The notes below the pieces were generated by a model that worked only from the letters and a program-made list of their open reading frames with translations, made no database searches and was not told the DNA's origin. From the NCBI RefSeq assembly GCF_014189455.1, contig NZ_CP050296.1, positions 3,282,001 through 3,346,000 of the forward strand: a stretch of 64,000 bases of DNA, given 5' to 3'. How positions within the stretch are numbered: the stretch's first letter is position 1; every line of letters starts with the position of its first letter. A program made the position numbers and the translations under genes. The DNA comes from Mesorhizobium huakuii. Its GTDB lineage: Bacteria; Pseudomonadota; Alphaproteobacteria; Rhizobiales; Rhizobiaceae. Shown here piece after piece: positions 38,680 to 46,610 of this stretch.

Positions 38680-39900
38680 ATGAAAGTCGTCGCGCTCGAA
38701 ACGCTGCAGCTGGCGGAATTCCCCTTCCTGTTCTGGCTGCGCGTCCACACCGATGCCGGCCTCATCGGCACCGGCGAAACGTTCTGGGCGCCGGGGCCGG
38801 TTGCCGCCTACATCCACGACAATGTCGCCGCCTATCTCCTGGGCAAGGATCCGCGCGACATCGAGTTGCATGATCGCACGCTGGGCAGTGTCTATGTCGG
38901 CGCCCGCGATTCCGGTGCCGAGGTGCGCGGCAATTCCGCCGTCAACATCGCGTTGTGGGATATCTATGGCCAGGCGCTTGGCGAGCCGGTCTGGCGGCTG
39001 CTCGGCGGACGCACGCACAAGGCCGTGCCGATCTACAACACGTGCGCCGGCTACAAACATGTCCGTGCGACACAAAAGAACGCGCTGTTCGAGCGCGGCG
39101 AGGACTGGTCGCTCAAGGCTGGCGATTCCAACGAGGGTCCGTATGAGGACCTGCTCGCCTGGCGCTACAATGCCGGCGATCTCGCCAGGAGCCTGAAATC
39201 AGAAGGCATGGGCGCAATGAAGATCTGGCCGTTCGACATTGCCGCCGAGGCGTCGAACGGCACCCGTATCTCACTTGCCGATCTCGACAAGGCGCTGGAG
39301 CCGTTCCAGAAAATCCGCGACGCTGTCGGCCGCGACATGGAAATCATGGTCGAGCTGCATGGGCTGTGGACCTTGCCGCCGGTGCTGCGCATCGCCGATG
39401 CGTTGAAAGCCTACGACGTCGCCTGGCTGGAGGAGCCGATCCGCTACAATGAGCTCGACGCCATGGCCGAGCTGGCCCGCCACACCTCGATCCCGATCGC
39501 GGCCAGCGAGCGGCTCGCCTCGCGGCAGATGTTCAAGCAGTTGATCGACAAGCGCGCGGCCAGCGTGATCATGATCGACCTCGCCTGGTGCGGCGGCCTC
39601 TCCGAGGCGCGCAAGATCGCCAACATGGCCGAGGCCAGTGAACTGCCGGTCACTCTGCATGACTGCACCGGGCCGATCGTCTATGCCGCCAGCTGCGCGC
39701 TGTCGACCACCTTGCCGAACGTCAACTACCAGGAAGCGGTGCGCGCCTATTTCACCGGCTGGTACACCGAGATCGTCGCCGACATTCCGCCGGTCAAGGA
39801 TGGCCATGTCGCACCGCTCGAAGGTCCAGGATTGGGTCTCAGCCTGCGGCCGGAGCTGTTCCAGCGGCCCGACGCGACCGTGCGGATCACTAAAATCTAG
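38680..39900 (+). CDS. Enolase-superfamily dehydratase (second, distinct)
   Basis: A 406-residue protein starting MKVVALETLQLAEFPFLFWL after GGGGAGAAAAAG. Active-site positions: MVELHGLW (Glu-x-His), WLEEPIRYNE, IAASERLAS, IMIDLAWCGGLSEA and LHDCTGPIVYAAS (second His). The layout is that of acid-sugar dehydratases but with Glu for the usual first Asp. It has little close similarity to the other dehydratase (34739), so the pair likely act on different acids or different steps. Regulated by the LacI-type operator upstream. Confidence 0.87.
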   Translation: MKVVALETLQLAEFPFLFWLRVHTDAGLIGTGETFWAPGPVAAYIHDNVAAYLLGKDPRDIELHDRTLGSVYVGARDSGAEVRGNSAVNIALWDIYGQALGEPVWRLLGGRTHKAVPIYNTCAGYKHVRATQKNALFERGEDWSLKAGDSNEGPYEDLLAWRYNAGDLARSLKSEGMGAMKIWPFDIAAEASNGTRISLADLDKALEPFQKIRDAVGRDMEIMVELHGLWTLPPVLRIADALKAYDVAWLEEPIRYNELDAMAELARHTSIPIAASERLASRQMFKQLIDKRAASVIMIDLAWCGGLSEARKIANMAEASELPVTLHDCTGPIVYAASCALSTTLPNVNYQEAVRAYFTGWYTEIVADIPPVKDGHVAPLEGPGLGLSLRPELFQRPDATVRITKI

Positions 39901-39938
39901 CCTCGCGCGCGGCTCCGTTCGGAGCCGATAGACATTAT

Positions 39939-39952
39939 GCTATTATAATCTA
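39939..39952. promoter_or_regulatory. GntR-type operator, site B
   Basis: GCTATTATAATCTA: left half and core of GCTATTATAATAGC intact. It overlaps the ATG at 39952, one reason to place the E1 start downstream at 40039. Confidence 0.6.
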
Positions 39953-40038
39953 TGATACGCCGAAGCGAGCGGCCAACAAGCTCGCCGCCGGCGCTTTGCC
40001 GCCCGGTGTCGGACGCATTCAGGGAGGCTTTGGTGGCA

Positions 40039-42426
40039 ATGTCTGCGGCGCGCACACGCGACGATTTCAAGGGCGCTCCAAACCTGCCCGACAAGCAGGT
40101 TCTGCTCGACCTGTTCGAGCGCATGGTGCTGTTGCGCCGCTTCGAAAGCATCGCCCAGATCGCCTGTCGCAAGGGCGAAACACCAGGCTTCCTGCATCTC
40201 TATATCGGCGAGGAGGCGACCGGCGTCGGCGTCTGCGCGCATCTCAGGCCAACCGACTGGGTCACCTCGACCCATCGCGGCCACGGCCATGCTTTGGCCA
40301 AGGGTGCCAATCCCGGCCGGGTGATGGCCGAACTGTTCGGCAAGGTTGACGGCATTTGCGGCGGCCGTGGCGGCACCATGCATCTCTACGACCGCTCGGT
40401 CGGTCTGTTCGGCACCAACGGCATCGTCGCCGCCGGCATCGGCCATGCCGTCGGCATCGGCATGAGCGCCCGCCAGCAGGGCCGCGACGATATCGGCGTC
40501 GCCTTCTTCGGCGACGGCGCCGCCAACCATGGCGGCTTCCATGAGGCGCTCAACTTCGCCGCCGTGCAGCGGGCGCCGGCGGTGTTCATCTGCGAGAACA
40601 ACCTCTACGCCACCGCTACGCCGCTCAAGTCCATCACGCTGAACCCGGAGATCGCCACCAAGGCTGCGTCCTACGGCATGCCCGGGGTCGCGGTGGACGG
40701 CAACGATGTCTTCGCCGTCTGGCTGGCGATGAAGGAAGCCACCGAACGTGCCCGTTCCGGCAAGGGTCCGACGCTAATCGAGGCCAAGACCTACCGCACC
40801 GTCGGCCACCACGAAGGCGATCCGGTCATCGGCACCTACCGGACGCAGGAGGAGCTCGACGCCTGGATCAAGCGCGATCCCATCGACATGTTCCGCAAGA
40901 AACTGATCGAGGAGTACGGCATCGCCGACGCCGAGGCGCTGGCGGCGATAGAGGCGCGGATCGAGAAGGTGGTCGAGGAGGCGCTGGCCTTCGCCCGCAA
41001 TTCGCCCGAGCCCGAGCCGGCGACGGTGCGCCTGCATGTCTTCGCCGATCCAATCAATCCGCCGGCCGCGTTGCAGCCGCGCGCCATCGGCGAGACGCGC
41101 ACGCAAGGCTGGCTCGAGGCGGTGCGCGACGGCATCGCCGAGGAGATGCGCGCCAATCCGGCGATCCTCTATTTCGGCGAGGGTACCGGCGAGCGCGGCG
41201 GCAGTTTCGCGCACACCAAAAACCTCTGGCAGGAATTCGGCGCCGCGCGCATGGTCGACACGCCGATCTCCGAACAGGGCTTTACCGCCGCCGCCGTTGG
41301 CGCCTCGGCCACGGGTGCGCGCACCGTTTCGGACCTGATGTTCGCCGACTTTGCCTTCGAGACCGCCGGCCAGATTTTCCTGCAGGCGGCCAAGCTGCGC
41401 TACATGACCAGCGGCCTGATGAGCGCGCCGATGGTGGTGCGTGTCGGCGCCGGCGCGTTGCGCAGCTCCGGCCCGCATCACAGCGGCATCTATCATCCGG
41501 TCTTTGCCCATATGCCGGGCCTCATCGTCTGCGTGCCGTCGACCCCGGCCGACGCCAAGGGCCTGATGAAGACCGCGCTCAGGGCCGGCGACCCCGTCAT
41601 CATGCTGGAACCAAAGGCACTGTTCGCGTCCAAGGGCGAAGTGCCGGTCGGCGAGCATTTCGTCCCGTTCGGCGTGGCGCGCATTGCGCGAGCCGGCACC
41701 GCCATCACCATCGTTGCCGCCGGTCAGATGGTGCAGCGTGCGCTGGAGGCTGCGGAAGCGCTCGCCGCCGAAGGCATCGAGGCGGAAGTGATCGATCCGC
41801 GTACCATCATGCCGCTCGACATCGACACCATCGTCGCCAGCGTCAGGAAAACCCATCGCTTGCTCGTCGTCGACGAAGCCTGGGCAATGTGCGGTCTGGG
41901 TGGCGAGATCGCCCAGGCCATCAACGAACTCGCCTTCGACGAACTCGATGCGCCGCCCGGACGACTGCACACCGCGCCGACCTCGCATCCCTTCGCGCCA
42001 GTGCTGGAGCGCGCCATGCTGGTCAACAGCGCGCGCATCGCCCAAGGCGTGCGCGACGTCATCGCAGGCCAGCCGCCGGTGCCGGACCATTGGTATACGG
42101 TTGGTCTGAAGAGTGCTGCGCCGGCTAAAGCTGCGCCTGTTCCAGCCAAAGCGGTGCCGGCCGCACCGACCCAGGCGCCCCCTGCCGGCGACGACGAGCC
42201 GATCACGATGCCCTTCGGCGATCTCACCGTCAGCGAAGGCACGGTCGTCAAATGGCTGAAGGCGATCGGCGATCCGGTCAAGCAGGGCGAGCTGATCGCC
42301 GAGATCGAGACCGACAAGGCCGTGGTCGAGATCGAGGCGCCGGTCAGCGGGACACTCAGCGCCATCGATCAGCCGGTCGGCGCTGTGGTGCCGATGGGCG
42401 GCCGCATCGGCGGCATCAAGAAATAG
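40039..42426 (+). CDS. Fused 2-oxoacid dehydrogenase E1alpha - E1beta - lipoyl protein
   Basis: A 795-residue fusion. Residues about 15-335 are E1alpha (FLHLYIGEEATGVGV, THRGHGHALAKGA, TPP motif FFGDGAANHGG...ENN). Residues about 345-685 are E1beta (ILYFGEGTGERGG, MVDTPISEQGFTAAAVG, SSGPHHSGIYHPVF). An Ala/Pro linker follows, then a lipoyl domain with ETDKAVVEI (Lys near 760). Normally the lipoyl domain belongs to E2. GGGAGG at 40022-40027 supports ATG 40039 or GTG 40033 as start. It would oxidatively decarboxylate a 2-oxo acid or cleave a diketone such as acetoin. GntR operator upstream. Confidence 0.9.
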   Translation: MSAARTRDDFKGAPNLPDKQVLLDLFERMVLLRRFESIAQIACRKGETPGFLHLYIGEEATGVGVCAHLRPTDWVTSTHRGHGHALAKGANPGRVMAELFGKVDGICGGRGGTMHLYDRSVGLFGTNGIVAAGIGHAVGIGMSARQQGRDDIGVAFFGDGAANHGGFHEALNFAAVQRAPAVFICENNLYATATPLKSITLNPEIATKAASYGMPGVAVDGNDVFAVWLAMKEATERARSGKGPTLIEAKTYRTVGHHEGDPVIGTYRTQEELDAWIKRDPIDMFRKKLIEEYGIADAEALAAIEARIEKVVEEALAFARNSPEPEPATVRLHVFADPINPPAALQPRAIGETRTQGWLEAVRDGIAEEMRANPAILYFGEGTGERGGSFAHTKNLWQEFGAARMVDTPISEQGFTAAAVGASATGARTVSDLMFADFAFETAGQIFLQAAKLRYMTSGLMSAPMVVRVGAGALRSSGPHHSGIYHPVFAHMPGLIVCVPSTPADAKGLMKTALRAGDPVIMLEPKALFASKGEVPVGEHFVPFGVARIARAGTAITIVAAGQMVQRALEAAEALAAEGIEAEVIDPRTIMPLDIDTIVASVRKTHRLLVVDEAWAMCGLGGEIAQAINELAFDELDAPPGRLHTAPTSHPFAPVLERAMLVNSARIAQGVRDVIAGQPPVPDHWYTVGLKSAAPAKAAPVPAKAVPAAPTQAPPAGDDEPITMPFGDLTVSEGTVVKWLKAIGDPVKQGELIAEIETDKAVVEIEAPVSGTLSAIDQPVGAVVPMGGRIGGIKK

Positions 42427-42473
42427 ACCATGATCCCGAAAAGTGGAATCCGGTTTTCGGACGAGATCATGGT
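42427..42473. repeat. Rhizobial palindromic repeat, copy 2
   Basis: ACCATGATCCCGAAAAGTGG... ending GATCATGGT, same element as 29452-29496, placed immediately after the E1 stop codon within the operon. Confidence 0.85.
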
Positions 42474-42514
42474 CAACCAATAAGACCGTTACACGTGAAA
42501 TCCAAAGGACTGGC

Positions 42515-43525
42515 ATGAAGATCCTGTGCGCCAACTGGCAAGCCGCCGACGAGGCCGAACTCGAGCGACAGCATTATCCCGACATCGAATTCATCCTCGC
42601 CCGCTCGACCAACGACAGGGCCGCGGCACTCGATCCGGCCATCTGCGAGACCGTCGATGCCGTCATCAACTATTCGCCCACCCACAATGTCGCGGCCGCT
42701 CCGACTGCGTTCCCCAAGGCGCGGATCGCGGTGCGCTCCGGCGTCGGCTTCGACAACATCGATACGGCAGGCTGGGGCGCGCGCAAGATACCGGCCTGCA
42801 ACGTGCCCGACTATGGCACCACCGAGGTCGCCGATCATGCCATCGGCCTGATGCTGGCATTGACGCGCGGCACCTCGGCCTATGGCGCGGAGCTTTCGGG
42901 CCATGGCGCCGAAGGCTGGCATTTTTCGAAAGCGCCGTTGGTGCGCAGGCACAAGGGCGCCATTTTCGGGATTGTCGGGCTCGGCCGCATCGGGCTGGCC
43001 ACCGCGCGCCGAGCCGCTGCCTTCGACATGAAGGTGGTGTTCTATGATCCGCATCTTCTGTCCGGCGTTGATCTATCGACCGGCTATGAGCGTGTCCATT
43101 CGCTGGATGAATTGATGGGGCGGGCGGATGTCGTCAGCGTCCACACACCGCTGAGCGAGGAAACCCGCAAGCTGCTCGGCGCCGCCGCCTTCGCTGCCGC
43201 CAAGCCAGGCCTTGTTCTGATCAACACCGCGCGCGGCCCGATCGTCGACCTCGATGCGCTCGAAGTGGCGATGCGCGAAGGCACGGTCGCCGGCGCCGGA
43301 TTGGACGTGCTGCCGAACGAACCCGGCGATCTCGATCATGCGCTGCTGGCGGCATGGCGCCGCCACGAGTCGTGGATCGCCAATCGCCTGATCGTCACCC
43401 CGCACGCCGCCTTCTACAGCCCGGCATCGATGCGCGACCTCAGGCTGAAATCAATCGAGGTGGTGCATGCCTATCTCGTCGAGGGACGGCTGACGAACTG
43501 CGTCAATTCCGAGTTCCTAAAATGA
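42515..43525 (+). CDS. D-isomer-specific 2-hydroxyacid dehydrogenase (CtBP-like)
   Basis: A 336-residue protein, start MKILCANWQAADEAELERQH. Substrate-domain motif VRSGVGFDNID; NAD-binding motif GIVGLGRIGLATARRA with YDPHLL; catalytic Arg in LINTARGPIVD, Glu in LPNEPGD and His in TPHAAFYS. It should interconvert a 2-keto acid and a D-2-hydroxy acid, so it may make or remove the substrate of the E1 enzyme. Its stop overlaps the start of the E2-like gene (ATGA). Confidence 0.92.
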   Translation: MKILCANWQAADEAELERQHYPDIEFILARSTNDRAAALDPAICETVDAVINYSPTHNVAAAPTAFPKARIAVRSGVGFDNIDTAGWGARKIPACNVPDYGTTEVADHAIGLMLALTRGTSAYGAELSGHGAEGWHFSKAPLVRRHKGAIFGIVGLGRIGLATARRAAAFDMKVVFYDPHLLSGVDLSTGYERVHSLDELMGRADVVSVHTPLSEETRKLLGAAAFAAAKPGLVLINTARGPIVDLDALEVAMREGTVAGAGLDVLPNEPGDLDHALLAAWRRHESWIANRLIVTPHAAFYSPASMRDLRLKSIEVVHAYLVEGRLTNCVNSEFLK

Positions 43526-44244
43526 ACATGGCGCAGACACCGCGGCTCGCAGTTTCGCCCTATGCGCGTCGCCTGGCGCGCGAGCGGAGCCTGCCGCTCG
43601 AGGCACTTCGCGGCAGCGGCCCTGGCGGGCGTATCCTGGCTGCCGATGTACAGGCCTTCGTTCCGGCTGCCGCGCCGATTGTTTCGCCTGATGCAGTCGC
43701 CCTCGTAGCCACGCTTTCCCCGGCCGCGCCCCGGATCGCCGCCTTTGCCACGTCTGTCGCCCTCGGTGCGCTGCAAGACCTGCTGGCGGCGCTCGAGAGT
43801 TCGGGACATGTGTTCGCTGTCGACGACGTGCTGCTGCGCGCTGCCGGTCGAGCATTTGCCGAGATGCCGGAGGCAGCCAGGTTCGGTGGCACTTCCGTGG
43901 CGCTGGAACTGGCGGGCCGGCAAGCCGTGTTCACGGTGGTTCCCGAAATGTCCCTGACATCGGTGCGAGCGATGCGGCTTGCGGCGTGGGCCGACAGCCG
44001 TGATGATACGGAAACCCCAGCGGTGCTGTCCCTGCGGCTGCTGCCGGCGAGCGACATCCGGCCGATGATGATGCCGCTTCTACCGCGGCGTGCCATGCGC
44101 CTGACCGTTTCGCTCGACACGCCAGGCGACCATGCCGAATGCCTGCTGACGGTGGATGCGGCAAGCGTTGATGAGGCCGCCGCTGCCGGGTGGCTGGCGA
44201 CCCTGAAATCGGCGATCGAACAGCCGCTTCGGCTCTTCGTCTGA
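43522..44244 (+). CDS. E2-like protein: subunit-binding domain plus degenerate acyltransferase
   Basis: A 240-residue protein. Residues 8-45 are a peripheral subunit-binding domain (VSPYARRLARERSLPLEALR, GSGPGGRILAADV). The rest is a shortened catalytic domain of the 2-oxoacid acyltransferase family: its end VDAASVDEAAAAGWLATLKS lines up with the family's DHRVxDG site, but His is Ala and Gly is Glu. There is no lipoyl domain; that is on the E1 fusion. So this should be a scaffold rather than a working acyltransferase. ATGA-coupled to the dehydrogenase gene. Confidence 0.82.
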   Translation: MNMAQTPRLAVSPYARRLARERSLPLEALRGSGPGGRILAADVQAFVPAAAPIVSPDAVALVATLSPAAPRIAAFATSVALGALQDLLAALESSGHVFAVDDVLLRAAGRAFAEMPEAARFGGTSVALELAGRQAVFTVVPEMSLTSVRAMRLAAWADSRDDTETPAVLSLRLLPASDIRPMMMPLLPRRAMRLTVSLDTPGDHAECLLTVDAASVDEAAAAGWLATLKSAIEQPLRLFV

Positions 44245-44288
44245 GACGGTTGATCGTCTACACCCTTGCCTAGCCTCTTGCGCAGTAA

Positions 44289-44302
44289 GCTATTATAAAA
44301 GC
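44289..44302. promoter_or_regulatory. GntR-type operator, site C (autoregulatory)
   Basis: GCTATTATAAAAGC, one base from the palindrome GCTATTATAATAGC, 25 bp before the GntR start codon. Confidence 0.65.
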
Positions 44303-44326
44303 TTCGACACAGGCGTGACGAGGCCC

Positions 44327-45091
44327 ATGGACCATCCCACCATAGACAGTCTTCCCAAGCGCACACTTGGCCGCGCCAACGGCCCGCTTTACCGCCAGCT
44401 CGCCGACATTCTGCGCGAGCCGATTGGCAATGGCACCTTCCCTGTCGGCGGCGAACTGCCGAAGGAAGCGACCATCGCCGAGCATTTCGGCGTCAGCCTG
44501 ATCACCGTGCGCCAGGCGCTGCGTGATCTTGAGGCCGACGGCCTGATCCGCAAACGTTCGGCCAAGCCGGCCGTGGTCGCGGCGCGCAGCCCCTCGGTCA
44601 ATCTGAGCTGGAAGTTCAAGAACTTCGCCGACATGGCGGCCTTCACCAAGGACGCTGAGCTGACGGTCAAATCCTACCGCAAGGAGGTTTCGCCCGTGCT
44701 CCAGCGCCATTTCGGCATGGGCAAGGACGAGGCGGGCTATTGCCTGCGCGGTATCCTGTCGGTGGGCGAGCAGAAGAAGGCTCAGATCACAAGCTACTTC
44801 CCGCCTTCTGTCGGAGCCAGGCTGAAGCGAGACGACTTTTCCGACGTGCTGATCTTTCGTTCGGTGCAACGGCATCTCGGCCTGCGGCTCGACGTGGCGC
44901 ATATCACGGTGCGTGCCGAGATCGCCGACGAGGCCATCGCCGAAGACCTCGGCATCGCGCTTGGCAGTGCGGTCCTGAGTGTGGAGATGCTCTATCAGTC
45001 GGCCGACCAGCAGAGCATCGAGTTCACCATCGCGCGTCATCCGGCCGACCTCTTCAGCATCAGCTACGACGCGCCGAACGACTTGGCCTGA
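44327..45091 (+). CDS. GntR family regulator, HutC subfamily
   Basis: A 254-residue regulator. The N-terminal winged helix has LYRQLADILREPIGNGTFPV, GELPKEATIAEHFGVSLITV and RQALRDLEADGLIRK. Residues about 90-245 form a UTRA/HutC ligand-binding domain (FRSVQRHLGLRLDVAHITVR). ATG 44327 after GACGAGG is preferred over GTG 44315. The palindromic sites at 32164, 39939, 44289 and 45151 are its probable operators, including one at its own promoter. HutC members usually sense the substrate or product of the genes they repress. Confidence 0.93.
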   Translation: MDHPTIDSLPKRTLGRANGPLYRQLADILREPIGNGTFPVGGELPKEATIAEHFGVSLITVRQALRDLEADGLIRKRSAKPAVVAARSPSVNLSWKFKNFADMAAFTKDAELTVKSYRKEVSPVLQRHFGMGKDEAGYCLRGILSVGEQKKAQITSYFPPSVGARLKRDDFSDVLIFRSVQRHLGLRLDVAHITVRAEIADEAIAEDLGIALGSAVLSVEMLYQSADQQSIEFTIARHPADLFSISYDAPNDLA

Positions 45092-45150
45092 ACCCGGTCG
45101 TCGGCGTTGGCGTCCGCCGTTTTCCGGGTCTCGGCCATGGACAGCCTTAT

Positions 45151-45164
45151 AAAATTATAATAGC
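45151..45164. promoter_or_regulatory. GntR-type operator, site D
   Basis: AAAATTATAATAGC, sharing the right half and core of GCTATTATAATAGC, in the leader before the first tandem binding-protein gene (45383). Confidence 0.55.
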
Positions 45165-45382
45165 ATCATAGCTAGGATGAAGGCTGCGCGGAGGACCACG
45201 ATCCAACGTGGATGCGAAGCCTCATCCGACGCTGAGCATTTGCCTGGTGCATGTCACCCAGGATGCGCTGCGGCTCCGGGGCATGCACGGGAACAAGGTC
45301 TGTCGATAGGGGGTGTGCCTGGAAGGCACCTGAAGGGCGGCGGCGTTCGCGCGGCCGACACCAAACACGGGAGGAGGAAATC

Positions 45383-46447
45383 ATGAGAGCAGGCGCATTT
45401 TTCGCCGGGCTTGCGGTGGTCGCGGCGGCTTGGCTGTCGATCGATGCCGTGCCGGCCAACGCACGGGACAAGAAGCCCTATACCATCTATCTCTCAAACA
45501 ATTTCGTCGGCAATGATTGGCGCCAGCAGATGCTGCGCAGCGCCGACATCGCGGTCAAGAAGCCGCCGCTTGCCGGTCGCGTCGACCTCAAGGTCGAGGT
45601 GGTCGAGACCACGGTCCAGGCGCAGATCAATTCCCTCAACAACATCATTCGCAACAGGCCCGACGCCATCGTCATCGACGCGGGCTCCGGCGAAGCCCTC
45701 AACCCGACGATTCAGAAGGCTTGCGATGCCGGCATTTTGATCATCGCCTTCGATCAGATCGTCAGCGCGCCCTGCGCCTACACGATGGAGTCCGACTGGG
45801 GCCGGGCGCCCCGCGTCGAGGCCGAGTGGCTGGTCAAGAAGCTCGGCGGCAAGGGCAAGATCCTCGTCGACCGCGGGCTTGCCGGCGCGCCGATCTCCTC
45901 CCAGCTGCAGGGTGGTTTCGAGGAAGTCATCAAGAAATATCCCGGCATTGAAGTGGTCGGCTATTTCAACGGCGACTATGCGCTGGGGCCGGAACAGGCC
46001 GGCGTCGCCAGCCTGCTGGCGGCGCACCCGCAAGTCGACGCCATCTTCGTCCAGGGCTACGGCGCTGGAGCGATCAAGGCGCTGCAGGACGCCGGGCGTC
46101 CGATCGTTCCCATCACCGGCAGTCCTTTCAACCTGACGACAACGAGCTGCGTTCAGACCCAGGGCGCCCAGTGCATCCTTGCACCCAACCCTGCCTATCT
46201 ATCGGCCGAGGCCTTGAAACTCGCGGTGGAGATCCTCGACGGAAAGAAGCCGGCGGAGAAGAAGATATTGCTGCGCAATGCCTTCCTCACCACCGATCCG
46301 GTCCCGTCGGAATTGTATCCCGATGCGACCATGCAGAAGATCGAGGTCGGCAAGAATGCCTTTCCGGAGATGGCACCGGGCCTGTTTCTTCCGGTTAGCC
46401 CGGATTGGGTCGAAATCACCCCGGCCGAGGCCGCCGGCTCGAAATGA
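45383..46447 (+). CDS. Sugar ABC transporter substrate-binding protein, tandem copy 1
   Basis: A 354-residue periplasmic binding protein with a signal peptide (MRAGAFFAGLAVVAAAWLSI, cleavage near ANA-RD). RBS GGAGGAGG. Mature protein begins KKPYTIYLSNNFVGNDWRQQ; ligand-fold segments INSLNNIIRNRPDAIVIDAG and IIAFDQIVSAPCAYT. It is closely similar to the next gene throughout (for example KPYTIYLSNNFVGNDWRQQM in both). GntR operator upstream. Confidence 0.93.
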   Translation: MRAGAFFAGLAVVAAAWLSIDAVPANARDKKPYTIYLSNNFVGNDWRQQMLRSADIAVKKPPLAGRVDLKVEVVETTVQAQINSLNNIIRNRPDAIVIDAGSGEALNPTIQKACDAGILIIAFDQIVSAPCAYTMESDWGRAPRVEAEWLVKKLGGKGKILVDRGLAGAPISSQLQGGFEEVIKKYPGIEVVGYFNGDYALGPEQAGVASLLAAHPQVDAIFVQGYGAGAIKALQDAGRPIVPITGSPFNLTTTSCVQTQGAQCILAPNPAYLSAEALKLAVEILDGKKPAEKKILLRNAFLTTDPVPSELYPDATMQKIEVGKNAFPEMAPGLFLPVSPDWVEITPAEAAGSK

Positions 46448-46524
46448 CGATGTCTGCCGGCGGCGGCGAAAGGGTCGCTCCAGGCCTTTCCAATGCGCCT
46501 CGGCTCAAATTGACAAGGCCTATT

Positions 46525-46538
46525 GGTACCGGTATCAT
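46525..46538. promoter_or_regulatory. LacI/GntR-type operator between the tandem binding-protein genes
   Basis: TGGTACCGGTATCA, the inverse of the site at 38595-38608 (TGATACCGGTACCA), about 75 bp before the second binding-protein gene. Confidence 0.65.
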
Positions 46539-46610
46539 TCACACGCAACGCCCACCAAGATGGCGAAGTCCGTCACCGGCCGATGCAGGAAACACCAAGG
46601 AGGAGAGATC

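Noticed and set aside
40774..42534. 586-codon minus-strand frame opposite the E1 fusion
   Set aside because: Antisense shadow; the plus strand carries clear TPP and lipoyl motifs.
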